Shown: piece by piece, positions 26,701-34,763 of the stretch
Numbering within the stretch: the stretch's first letter is position 1
Layout of the letters: every line of letters begins with the position of its first letter
DNA from: DASRSS01 sp035765515
GTDB taxonomy: Bacteria; Actinomycetota; Actinomycetes; Mycobacteriales; Jatrophihabitantaceae
Assembly (NCBI GenBank): GCA_035765515.1
Contig: DASTXN010000171.1
Location: forward strand, 1 to 64,000
Length of the DNA stretch: 64,000 nt
Direction: 5' to 3'
Notes under the pieces: model-generated
What the model saw: the letters and a program-made list of their open reading frames with translations, nothing else
The model's database searches: none
What the model was told of the DNA's origin: nothing
Position numbers and translations under genes: made by a program

Positions 26701-28358
26701 CCGGCTCCGCCATCGCCCACCCGGCGTGGACGGCCTCCGGCGGCGCCGACAGCACCGTCTCCGTGAAGTTCGCGATGACCGAGGCGCAGGCGTCCACGAT
26801 CACCGCCGCGCCCGGCACCGCGATCGCCGACGGCAGTTCGACGATCACCGTGACCGTCAGTCTCTGCACGGTCGCGATCTGCGGCGACCCGAGCGGCCTC
26901 GCCGAGCCGATCAGCGGGCACCCAGTGCTGCTACGCGGCGGTTCGGGATCGACGACGATCACCCCGACGTCCTCACCCGCCGGCAGCACGGACGGCACCG
27001 GGACGGTGACCTTTGCGGTCACGGACATCCAACCGGAAACGCTGACGCTGTACGCGCAGGACGCGGAAACCGGCGTGATCACCCGGGCGCACGTGTCGAT
27101 CACCTTCGAGAAGACCGAGTCGGACGCCTCGACGGTGACGGCCGCGCCGAGCGCGGTGCCGGCCGGCGGCCCCACCACCACGGTCACCGTCACGTTGCGG
27201 CAGTGGGACGGCACCGAGTACGCGCCGATCGCCGGCCACCAGGTGACGCTGCACACCGGTTCCACCACGACGCACGTCGCGCCGTCCTCGGCCAGCACCG
27301 ATTCTGGCGGCGTCGCAACGTTCACCGTCTGGGACAGCGCGGTGGAGACCGTGCACCTCACCGCCAGCGACGGCGGCACCAGACTCAGCTCGTCGGTGAC
27401 CGTCCAGTTCGTCGCGACCGAGTCCAACCAGTCCAGCCTGGTCGCGAACCCTGCGTCGACGCCTGCCCAAGGCGCGCCGATCACGCTCACCGTCACGCTC
27501 GTGGACGGCAACGGCCAACCGCTGACCGGCCACCAGGTGAGCATCGGGAACACCACGCCGACGACCACCGTCGCGCCGCTGCTCACCGGCGGCTACACCG
27601 ACTCGTACGGCCGCGCACAGTTCGCCGTCAGGGACAGCGCGGTCGAGATCGAGACCGTCACTGCAACCGACACCTCGGCCAGCCCCGCCGTCCAGCTCGT
27701 GCAGCGCGCGACGCTCTCGTTCATCACCGACGAGGCGAACCAGTCCTCGATCGCCGCCAGTCCCGCGGTACTGCCCGCCGGGGGGCCGACGACCACCGTC
27801 ACCGTCACGCTGCACGACGCCGGCGGCTACCCGCTGACCGGCCACCAGGTCGCGCTGTCCTCGCCCTCCAGCACGGTCAGCGGCACGCCGACCCTCGCCA
27901 CCACGGACGGCGCCGGGCAGGCACAGTTCACCGTCACCGACCCTGCCGTCGACGCCGCGGTGCTCACGGCCACGGACCGGACCACCGGCGCGGTCGTGGA
28001 CCAGACGGTGACGGTGACGTTCGTGCCCGACGAGGCCAACCAGTCCACCGCCACGGCCAGCACCAACCTGCAAGTGGTGCGCAAGGACGTCACCGTCACC
28101 GTCGTCCTGCTCGACGCGAACGGCAACCCGATCTCCGGCCACACCGTCACGCTCGCGACCGGCTCGGGCAACGCCGTCTACTGCCCCGTCGGCTGGTCGA
28201 AGCCGTGCAAGCAGTCCGTCAACGCCACCACCGACGCGACAGGGACGGTGCGATACGTCCTCACCGACCCGACACCGGAGCGACTGGCAATACGGGTCGC
28301 CGACGCTACAACCGGCGTGACCCTGTACGCCACGCTCATAGTCACCTTCGCCAAGTAA
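23784..28358 (+). CDS. Secreted ten-repeat Ig-like (Big1/invasin-type) protein
   Basis: The 1524-residue protein has a Sec signal (basic MAYRLRKTE, hydrophobic core, then AAAD near residue 32). A unique region of about 350 residues follows. Ten Ig-like repeats of 90-125 residues run from about residue 390 to the end. Most begin with a block like ANQSSIAASPAVLPAGGP, continue with a hinge like GYPLTGHQVAL and end with a TFxxDEA-type linker, as in bacterial Big1 domains of invasins. The last repeat carries a likely disulfide in CPVGWSKPC. No sortase motif or C-terminal membrane anchor is visible. GAGGGAG precedes the ATG. It is the first gene of a three-gene operon and probably an adhesin or surface stalk. 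Confidence 0.85.
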   Translation: MAYRLRKTEALLAAGALAVLGMAAVTAGAAADTNVNDVTFYFPGTLDYVTNVAGGFNPCGDVGYQQLPVLKRIDTAKDDPEGGGVDLYGGPGDQTNEGNYPDAQLVKFTPTNDLGPGATVTITMPHPVEQYAPSGEVLPDATVPKSTLAPNQVETGTTMSDPVFVPAGADPSDTDAHWDVTVTPPSGTSAQVDLDLLDAYDPVAGTSANDQTDSNTVSGAHPSVTFHISDSADANEDVLIEAKVGGVPVDQTKDIKFGSPVVPEDACQGYNGDNESPTGSADNGFSYAFIYNGYAFPLPDADVSLSSASNQATASLRVPEGVTFDHGTDLYVVALGAVSPPGGTYPAGAFSVSTSADPIPESPSKDITYAANLNVDGNTGADVGASSLAVSPTRAQVSDNGGPTATATVNDKYHNPIKDKTVEMFQGTATHAQFTPLVPPSDGALPQSGADGTVAYTVTDTCAETVDARAFDVDDSDLKSSDNLQGNVQLGSDQLVTFTAAPPVQPSLSVANPECGGNQVSSIQVDSATAPADGQGVDTVTITLVDRFGNPDARHAVVLSPSSTSTTGTHASASPAAGYAGTLCGTVADEGCSDSNGVVKFEITDTTAETVNLGVTDTTAAVTWPAGGSADPRDYAQVTFEPVDANASTVVANPTTAPADGAHASIVTVTLKDATGQPFAGRLVAVAPDPATAPSGDTSVVTAVAPAANSTTEARTGADGTAQFYVADDTANEDVDYQATVLLDDLVVTQRATIHWVTGGASLSASTGNVVADGSDGSVLTFRLRAPGGAPLVDEPVTLTSKPAGGTTSTVGTSTTDGNGEALFVVTGTTPGTVSYTATSTFATTDQCPSVPFDGATCTVTAGPVNITFVPKPASFTLTASPAQVPADGTSISQLSVQALDADGHPINGLPVRLVATGITAATTGGPTTNPADGLAPVTTGLDGTATFAVKSADAEKVTFDAQYLSTSYTISAGSAIAHPAWTASGGADSTVSVKFAMTEAQASTITAAPGTAIADGSSTITVTVSLCTVAICGDPSGLAEPISGHPVLLRGGSGSTTITPTSSPAGSTDGTGTVTFAVTDIQPETLTLYAQDAETGVITRAHVSITFEKTESDASTVTAAPSAVPAGGPTTTVTVTLRQWDGTEYAPIAGHQVTLHTGSTTTHVAPSSASTDSGGVATFTVWDSAVETVHLTASDGGTRLSSSVTVQFVATESNQSSLVANPASTPAQGAPITLTVTLVDGNGQPLTGHQVSIGNTTPTTTVAPLLTGGYTDSYGRAQFAVRDSAVEIETVTATDTSASPAVQLVQRATLSFITDEANQSSIAASPAVLPAGGPTTTVTVTLHDAGGYPLTGHQVALSSPSSTVSGTPTLATTDGAGQAQFTVTDPAVDAAVLTATDRTTGAVVDQTVTVTFVPDEANQSTATASTNLQVVRKDVTVTVVLLDANGNPISGHTVTLATGSGNAVYCPVGWSKPCKQSVNATTDATGTVRYVLTDPTPERLAIRVADATTGVTLYATLIVTFAK

Positions 28359-28374
28359 GCGCCGAGGAGCCATC

Positions 28375-29898
28375 GTGAACAGCGCACCCAGACACGCAAC
28401 CCACCGGCTTCCCGGAGCGCGCTGGCAGCGGCCGGCCAAGTATCTGGTTGCCGTCGCCCTGCCGGTAGCACTGCTGCTCGGCGTGACACCGAGCAGCACC
28501 GCCGACACGACACCGACCGACACGAGCTCCGGCACGACGACCACTACGACGACCAGCACGCCCCCGCCGTCGCTGCCGCCGGCGCCGGACGGCTTCGCGG
28601 ACCAGATGGTCGCGGTCTACCAGGCGGAGTACGACGCGGCCGGCGCGCTCGGACAGGCCGACGGGCTGCAGAGCGTCGCGACCTACCAGCAGCAGGTCGC
28701 GACGATGACCCCTGACGACCTCGCCGCGATGTACTACGCGACGCAGCAGTACCCGCAGTGGGCGCAGCTGCCGGAACTGCTCGACACGATCACCGCCGAT
28801 GCCACCGCGCCGGCACCCAACGCCGCCCTCGTCCGACCACTGACCGAAACCACCCCGTCGCCGGACGCCACCACCGTCACCGACAAGTCGTGCCCGTTCA
28901 GCGACATCCCCACTTCGGCAATCTTCGCCGCGGAGATCACCCTCGACGTCGCCAACGGCACCCACGAAACGCTGGACGCACTCGAGTCGGCCGGCATCGA
29001 GGGGGAGGCGTTCAAGCCCGCGGCCGTGGCCTCGGTCGTCGTGGCGATCGCGGCGGAGATCGTGCACAGCACGCTGGAATACCTGCACGACACGTTCCTC
29101 GAGTGCTTCTCCGAAAATCAGGCCGAGCGGCTGAAGAACGTCGACGAGACGACGGTCGAGACGTACAACCTGCTCGCCAACCTGGCCGGCACCGTCGCCG
29201 ACATCAAGACCGACACCGGGACGATCGAAACGAACGTCGAACAAGTGTCGACCAAGATCGACACCATGGAGCAGAGCCTGGCACAGGAGATCAGCGACGA
29301 GCTGGACAAGGTCCAGAGCACGGTCGGCAGCGACACGCAGCTGAACTCGACGCTGCTTCAGACCCTGCAGACCGCGGTGCAGCAGAACGACACCGTGCTG
29401 CAACAGCTGATGAGCTCGAACACCAAGACCGTCGTCAGCGAGGTCGACAAGGACACGTCCACCGTGCAGGGCTCGCTGTCGCAGACGGAAGCGCACCTGA
29501 TCGCCGAGGTGGACAAACAGGCGCAGAGCCTGAGCAGCCTGGTCACCCAGGCGCAGCAGCAGCTCAGCAACTCCATCAACAGCGGCTTCGACACTCAGCA
29601 GCAGAACTACCTCGCCAACCTGAAGCTGACGATCGAGAACGCGCTCGCCAACGGTGTCAACGTCGTGGAGTTCTCGCTGCCCGCGTCAAAGGGCGGCTAT
29701 CTGGACGCGAAACCGGTCGGCGTGCAGGAGGTCGTCACCGACGACATGAACGCCTACCAGCAGCTGGGGATCAGCGTGCCGACGACCGCGCTCAACAACT
29801 TCAATCAAGCCAACTCGCAACTCGGCGCCGGCCAGTACCTAGCGGCCTACGGCAGCTACATCAAGGCGTATCAAGCACTGAAGCCGACCGGATCATGA
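28375..29898 (+). CDS. Secreted long coiled-coil protein
   Basis: The 507-residue protein has a long signal sequence (basic start, hydrophobic YLVAVALPVALLLGV to about residue 42), a Thr/Pro-rich linker and a helical region with a hydrophobic patch near residues 215-240 (VASVVVAIAAEIV). A continuous coiled coil follows from about residue 255 to 425, rich in Gln, Asp and Ser with heptad hydrophobics (TKIDTMEQSLAQEISDELDK). A globular tail of about 80 residues ends the protein. GTG at 28375 has GAGGAG six bases before it and lies 16 bp after the repeat-protein stop, so the two are cotranscribed. I know no named family. Confidence 0.8.
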   Translation: MNSAPRHATHRLPGARWQRPAKYLVAVALPVALLLGVTPSSTADTTPTDTSSGTTTTTTTSTPPPSLPPAPDGFADQMVAVYQAEYDAAGALGQADGLQSVATYQQQVATMTPDDLAAMYYATQQYPQWAQLPELLDTITADATAPAPNAALVRPLTETTPSPDATTVTDKSCPFSDIPTSAIFAAEITLDVANGTHETLDALESAGIEGEAFKPAAVASVVVAIAAEIVHSTLEYLHDTFLECFSENQAERLKNVDETTVETYNLLANLAGTVADIKTDTGTIETNVEQVSTKIDTMEQSLAQEISDELDKVQSTVGSDTQLNSTLLQTLQTAVQQNDTVLQQLMSSNTKTVVSEVDKDTSTVQGSLSQTEAHLIAEVDKQAQSLSSLVTQAQQQLSNSINSGFDTQQQNYLANLKLTIENALANGVNVVEFSLPASKGGYLDAKPVGVQEVVTDDMNAYQQLGISVPTTALNNFNQANSQLGAGQYLAAYGSYIKAYQALKPTGS

Positions 29899-30335
29899 AC
29901 GCGCGACGCAATATCGGCGCACTCCTCGCGGCGATGGTCGCGGGACTCGCGCTGACCGCCTGCAGCGGCCACCAGGCGGCCGGCAAACTGGATCTGGGCT
30001 CGGCGCGAACGCTGTCGTGCCCGGCCGCGATCCCAGCAGCCAAGCGGCACCCAGAAGCGGTACTCACCCGAGTCTTCGCGGTGACCGGGCCGAAGCAGGC
30101 GAGCTACACGCTCGGCTGGCAGCTCGTCCCGTTCCGCGGCCCCGACCGCACCTACCAGCTCGGGAAGGACGGCAACCTGCTCGCGCTCCAGCCCGTCGGC
30201 GGTGGCAAACCGCTCGGCTACGGCACCGGCGCGGTCACCGTGTCCGGCAATCCGAACGCCGGGACGATTGATGCGGTCGTCCGGCTCACCACCGGGCGCA
30301 AGATCGCGGTCCACGGCGCCTGGCGCTGTGGGTAG
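29895..30335 (+). CDS. Small lipoprotein of the exported triad
   Basis: The 146-residue protein begins MNARRNIGALLAAMVAGLAL and reaches the lipobox LTAC with Cys24, a type II signal for lipid anchoring on the outer face of the membrane. The mature part is a compact, beta-rich domain (TLGWQLVPFRGPDRTYQLG) with two further Cys, one at the C-terminus. The ATG overlaps the stop of the coiled-coil gene by ATGA, so translation is coupled. It could anchor or assemble the two larger exported proteins. No family is recognised. Confidence 0.8.
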   Translation: MNARRNIGALLAAMVAGLALTACSGHQAAGKLDLGSARTLSCPAAIPAAKRHPEAVLTRVFAVTGPKQASYTLGWQLVPFRGPDRTYQLGKDGNLLALQPVGGGKPLGYGTGAVTVSGNPNAGTIDAVVRLTTGRKIAVHGAWRCG

Positions 30336-30392
30336 CGGCGGACACGCAACGGCGAGGACCATAGCCAGCCGAGTTGTGCCCCGGGCTGAAGG

Positions 30393-30465
30393 TGCCCCCG
30401 GCAGGGATCGAACCTGCGACCAATCGCTTAGAAGGCGAGTGCTCTATCCGCTGAGCTACGGGGGC
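30393..30465 (-). tRNA. tRNA-Arg(UCU)
   Basis: The reverse complement folds as a 73-nt cloverleaf: acceptor GCCCCCG/CGGGGGC, D stem GCTC/GAGC, anticodon stem CTCGC/GCGAT (outer pair mismatched) with loop CTTCTAA, and T stem GCAGG/CCTGC with loop TTCGATC. The anticodon TCT reads AGA. The 3' CCA is not encoded. Confidence 0.95.
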
Positions 30466-30740
30466 TATCGACGTGCGGGCCGAGCGCCGATGCCACGTCG
30501 CAGGCTACCGGCCGGCGCCGTCGAGCACATCTCGGACACGTGTCCGCGCATAACAGAATTGGCGCCGCTAGGCGGGCGTAGTTCGAGCGCGCATACAGCA
30601 GCGGTCTGACGAACGCGCCCAACTGTCCACAACCCCCTACTTGTCCACAGATCCGGCTGCCGGCATGGCCTGCGGTCGGTGTCCGGCGCTTTCCTGGTCC
30701 CACGCCCGCAGTGGGCACACGACGAACGAGGGGCAAGGAC

Positions 30741-31256
30741 ATGAACGACACAGTGATCACGATCGCCGGCAACGTCTGCGACGACCCCACGATGCGGTTC
30801 ACCAAGTCGGGGCATCCGGTGACGAACCTGCGCGTGGCGTCGACGTCGCGGCGCTACGACCAGCGCACCGGCCAGTGGGTCGACAACCCGACGCTTTTCC
30901 TGTCGGTCACGTGTTGGCGCGGCCTCGCGGAGAACGTGTCCGAGTCGGTGCACAAGGGTGACCCCGTGGTCGTCACCGGGCGGTTGACGTCGCAGCGGTA
31001 CGAGGTCGGCGAGCAGTTGCGCTACGTCGAGGTCCTGGAGGCCACCTCGCTCGGCCACGACCTCGCGCGCGGCAAGACCGTGTTCACCAAGGCGTACCGC
31101 GGTGCCGGCGCGACGAACTTCCAGCCCGCGGACGAGAACGGGGTGCCGGCCGACGACGGCGCACGCTGGGTGGAGTTCGCCCACGGCGACGGTACGGCGA
31201 GCCAGCAGGAGAGCGGCACGGAGCCGAACGGTCGCGAGCTCGCGGCGGTCGGCTGA
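30741..31256 (+). CDS. ssb: Single-stranded DNA-binding protein
   Basis: The 171-residue protein begins with the SSB OB fold: MNDTVITIAGNVCDDPTMRF, NLRVAS, FLSVTCWRGLAENV, and KGDPVVVTGRLTSQRYE. The tail is variable and lacks the acidic DDDIPF-like tip of replicative SSBs, ending in NGRELAAVG. It may therefore be an accessory paralogue rather than the main SSB. An in-frame start lies 10 codons upstream, but the ATG at 30741 has AAGG four bases before it and begins the fold. It lies upstream of the EttA gene. Confidence 0.9.
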   Translation: MNDTVITIAGNVCDDPTMRFTKSGHPVTNLRVASTSRRYDQRTGQWVDNPTLFLSVTCWRGLAENVSESVHKGDPVVVTGRLTSQRYEVGEQLRYVEVLEATSLGHDLARGKTVFTKAYRGAGATNFQPADENGVPADDGARWVEFAHGDGTASQQESGTEPNGRELAAVG

Positions 31257-31404
31257 CCCGCCGCGTCGAGGACGGCGTCGGCCCACCGAGCGGCGGCACG
31301 GGGGCGGTGGGCCGACGCTCTCGACGGAACTGGGACAATGGGACGCGACGCCCGGCTGGCATGCCGGTGCGGACGCTTCCATCCCGAGCATGCAAGGACA
31401 GACA

Positions 31405-33081
<1,677 letters not shown>

Positions 33082-33102
33082 GCCGCGCGGTCGGGGAACG
33101 CG

Positions 33103-33498
33103 ATGGCGAGGTTCGTGCACGAGGTGCACATGCGCTGGTCGGACATGGACGCCTACCGGCACATCAACAACTCCGCGTACCTCGCCTACCTCGAGCAGGC
33201 ACGCGTGGCGATGTTCTTCGACCGCTACGAGTCGTTCTCCGGCGGGACGGTGATCGCGCGCCACGAGATCGACTATCTCGGACCGGTCGTGTACCACCCG
33301 GAGCCGCTGCGGCTGGAGCTGTGGGTCGACCAGGTGCGCGGCGCCGCGTTCACCGTCCACTACGAGGTGTTCGACGGCGAGCGGCTCGCGGCTCGGGCAC
33401 GCAGCGTCCTGGTGCCGTTCGACTTCGGCATCGACCGGCCGCGCCGGCTCACCGACGACGAGCGCGCGGCCCTCGCGGGGTTCGGCGACGACGCATGA
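33103..33498 (+). CDS. Acyl-CoA thioesterase, hotdog fold
   Basis: The 131-residue protein matches the 4-hydroxybenzoyl-CoA thioesterase (YbgC-like) family: VHMRWSDMDAYRHINNSAYLAYLEQARVAMF, with the catalytic-type Asp in WSDMDAYRHINN, then IARHEIDYLGPVVYHPEPLRLELW. It hydrolyses acyl-CoA thioesters in the cytoplasm; the chain preference is unknown. It starts 21 bp after ettA and overlaps the next gene by ATGA, so ettA, the thioesterase and the following gene look like one operon. Confidence 0.9.
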   Translation: MARFVHEVHMRWSDMDAYRHINNSAYLAYLEQARVAMFFDRYESFSGGTVIARHEIDYLGPVVYHPEPLRLELWVDQVRGAAFTVHYEVFDGERLAARARSVLVPFDFGIDRPRRLTDDERAALAGFGDDA

Positions 33499-34136
33499 CG
33501 CTCGGCCCCGAGCAGCTGCTGGACCTCGCGCCCGCAGCGCGGCGGGCGGTCGCGCTCGAGGCGCGCAGCGTGGTCCGGCTGCGGATCGGCGACGGCGTCG
33601 CGTCCGCGCTGATCCGCCTGCCGTTCGGCGTGCTGGTCGGGCGCCGCATCGAGCTCGAGCAGCCGCTGGCCGACACGGACACGACCCTGCGCGGCGTCGA
33701 CTTCCTGCAGTGGCTGGACGGTGAGCGTGACCGCATGCCCCCGCCGGTCGACGCGATGTGGCGCTGGCCGGTCCCGCCCGCAGACGGCTGGCGGCGCGTG
33801 GAGACCGTGCCGGACACCGTGATCCGCCCGCTGGTCCGCGCCGGCGCGCTCACCCTCAAGGAGGCGGCCGAGCGGGAGGGCGTGCCCGGCGCGCAGCCAC
33901 GGGCCGAGGTGGCCGACGCCCTGCTGGACTCGGTCGTGCTGACCGTCGATTCCGACGACGGTGCGCACGCCGAAGTCACCCTCCGGGCGCTCAGCGCGCT
34001 GACCCGGATGGGCTTCCTGGCCCGCGGCTCGTCCGCGCACGTGGACATCAGCGGCCGCTGGACCCGCGTCGCCGCCGTCTACGGCTCGGTCTTCACCGAA
34101 AGTGGCGGCCTCGGCGGAACTTTGCGCCCCCTGTAA
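33495..34136 (+). CDS. Conserved actinobacterial protein of unknown function
   Basis: The 213-residue protein begins MTLGPEQLLDLAPAARRAVALEAR and contains GVDFLQWLDGERDRMPPPV and a helical AGALTLKEAAEREGVPG segment. It has no signal peptide or membrane segment. I recall similar proteins encoded beside EttA and thioesterase genes in actinobacteria but know no function. The ATG overlaps the thioesterase stop by four bases (ATGA), which fixes the start and implies coupled translation. Confidence 0.75.
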   Translation: MTLGPEQLLDLAPAARRAVALEARSVVRLRIGDGVASALIRLPFGVLVGRRIELEQPLADTDTTLRGVDFLQWLDGERDRMPPPVDAMWRWPVPPADGWRRVETVPDTVIRPLVRAGALTLKEAAEREGVPGAQPRAEVADALLDSVVLTVDSDDGAHAEVTLRALSALTRMGFLARGSSAHVDISGRWTRVAAVYGSVFTESGGLGGTLRPL

Positions 34137-34199
34137 TCCGTCATCCATATCCGGACACCTACCTGATGACGGTGCGTGCGGACGGGTGAGGGAGAGCGC

Positions 34200-34763
34200 G
34201 TGGACGACGTCGACCGGCGCGCGCTGCTGGACGCCTGGTTTCGCGCGTACGCCGACCGGGTGCTGGCCTACCTGCAGCATCGCACCGATCCGCAGACCGC
34301 CCAGGACCTGCTGCAGGAGGTGTTCATGATCGCGTTCGCGAAGGCCGCGGAGCTGCCGCAGCCGCCGCTCGGCTGGCTGTTCGGCACCGCCCGGCGCGTG
34401 CTGGCGAACCGCTATCGCGGGCGCCGCCGCCAGAACGACCTGATCGCCCGGCTGACCGAAAACGCCGCGGGCTCCAGCGACAGCGAGGTCGACCCGGAGA
34501 CCGGCGAGCTCCGGCAGGCATTCGCGCAGACGCTGTCGGCCCTGTCCGCCGCCGACCGTGAGGTGCTCACGCTCACCGGCTGGTACGACCTGACTCCCGC
34601 CGAGGCCGCCGAGGCGCTCGGTTGCTCGTCCTCGGCGTACGCCGTGCGTCTGCACCGGGCCCGCAAGCGGCTGGCGTCCGCCCTGGAGGAGGCGGGTTAC
34701 CGCGGCGACGGAGCGGCCGCCCAATTCGCGGAGGCGTTGCGCGGGGAGGCGAACGATGGGTGA
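34200..34763 (+). CDS. ECF-type RNA polymerase sigma factor
   Basis: The 187-residue protein has sigma region 2 (RVLAYLQHRTDPQTAQDLLQ, then PLGWLFGTARRVLANRYRG) and region 4 (LSALSAADREVLTLTGWYD, then PAEAAEALGCSSSAYAVRLHRARKRL), the two-domain layout of extracytoplasmic-function sigma factors. GTG at 34200 has GAGGGAG five bases before it; a GTG eight codons upstream is less well placed. Its 3' end overlaps by eight bases a gene for a single-pass membrane protein with an extracytoplasmic beta-propeller, which sits where an anti-sigma factor normally would. Confidence 0.9.
   Translation: MDDVDRRALLDAWFRAYADRVLAYLQHRTDPQTAQDLLQEVFMIAFAKAAELPQPPLGWLFGTARRVLANRYRGRRRQNDLIARLTENAAGSSDSEVDPETGELRQAFAQTLSALSAADREVLTLTGWYDLTPAEAAEALGCSSSAYAVRLHRARKRLASALEEAGYRGDGAAAQFAEALRGEANDG

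Noticed and set aside
24930..28355. Tandem DNA repeats or a CRISPR-like array in the Ig-repeat gene
   Set aside because: The repeats are protein-level domains of about 100 residues with diverged DNA, with no short identical repeats or spacers.
23784..28358. Long minus-strand open frames antisense to the Ig-repeat gene
   Set aside because: They mirror the repeat gene, lack ribosome-binding sites and give low-complexity Arg/Val/Gly translations.
34166..34189. Seven-codon upstream reading frame before the sigma gene
   Set aside because: It has no ribosome-binding site and no regulatory codon pattern; very short frames are expected by chance.
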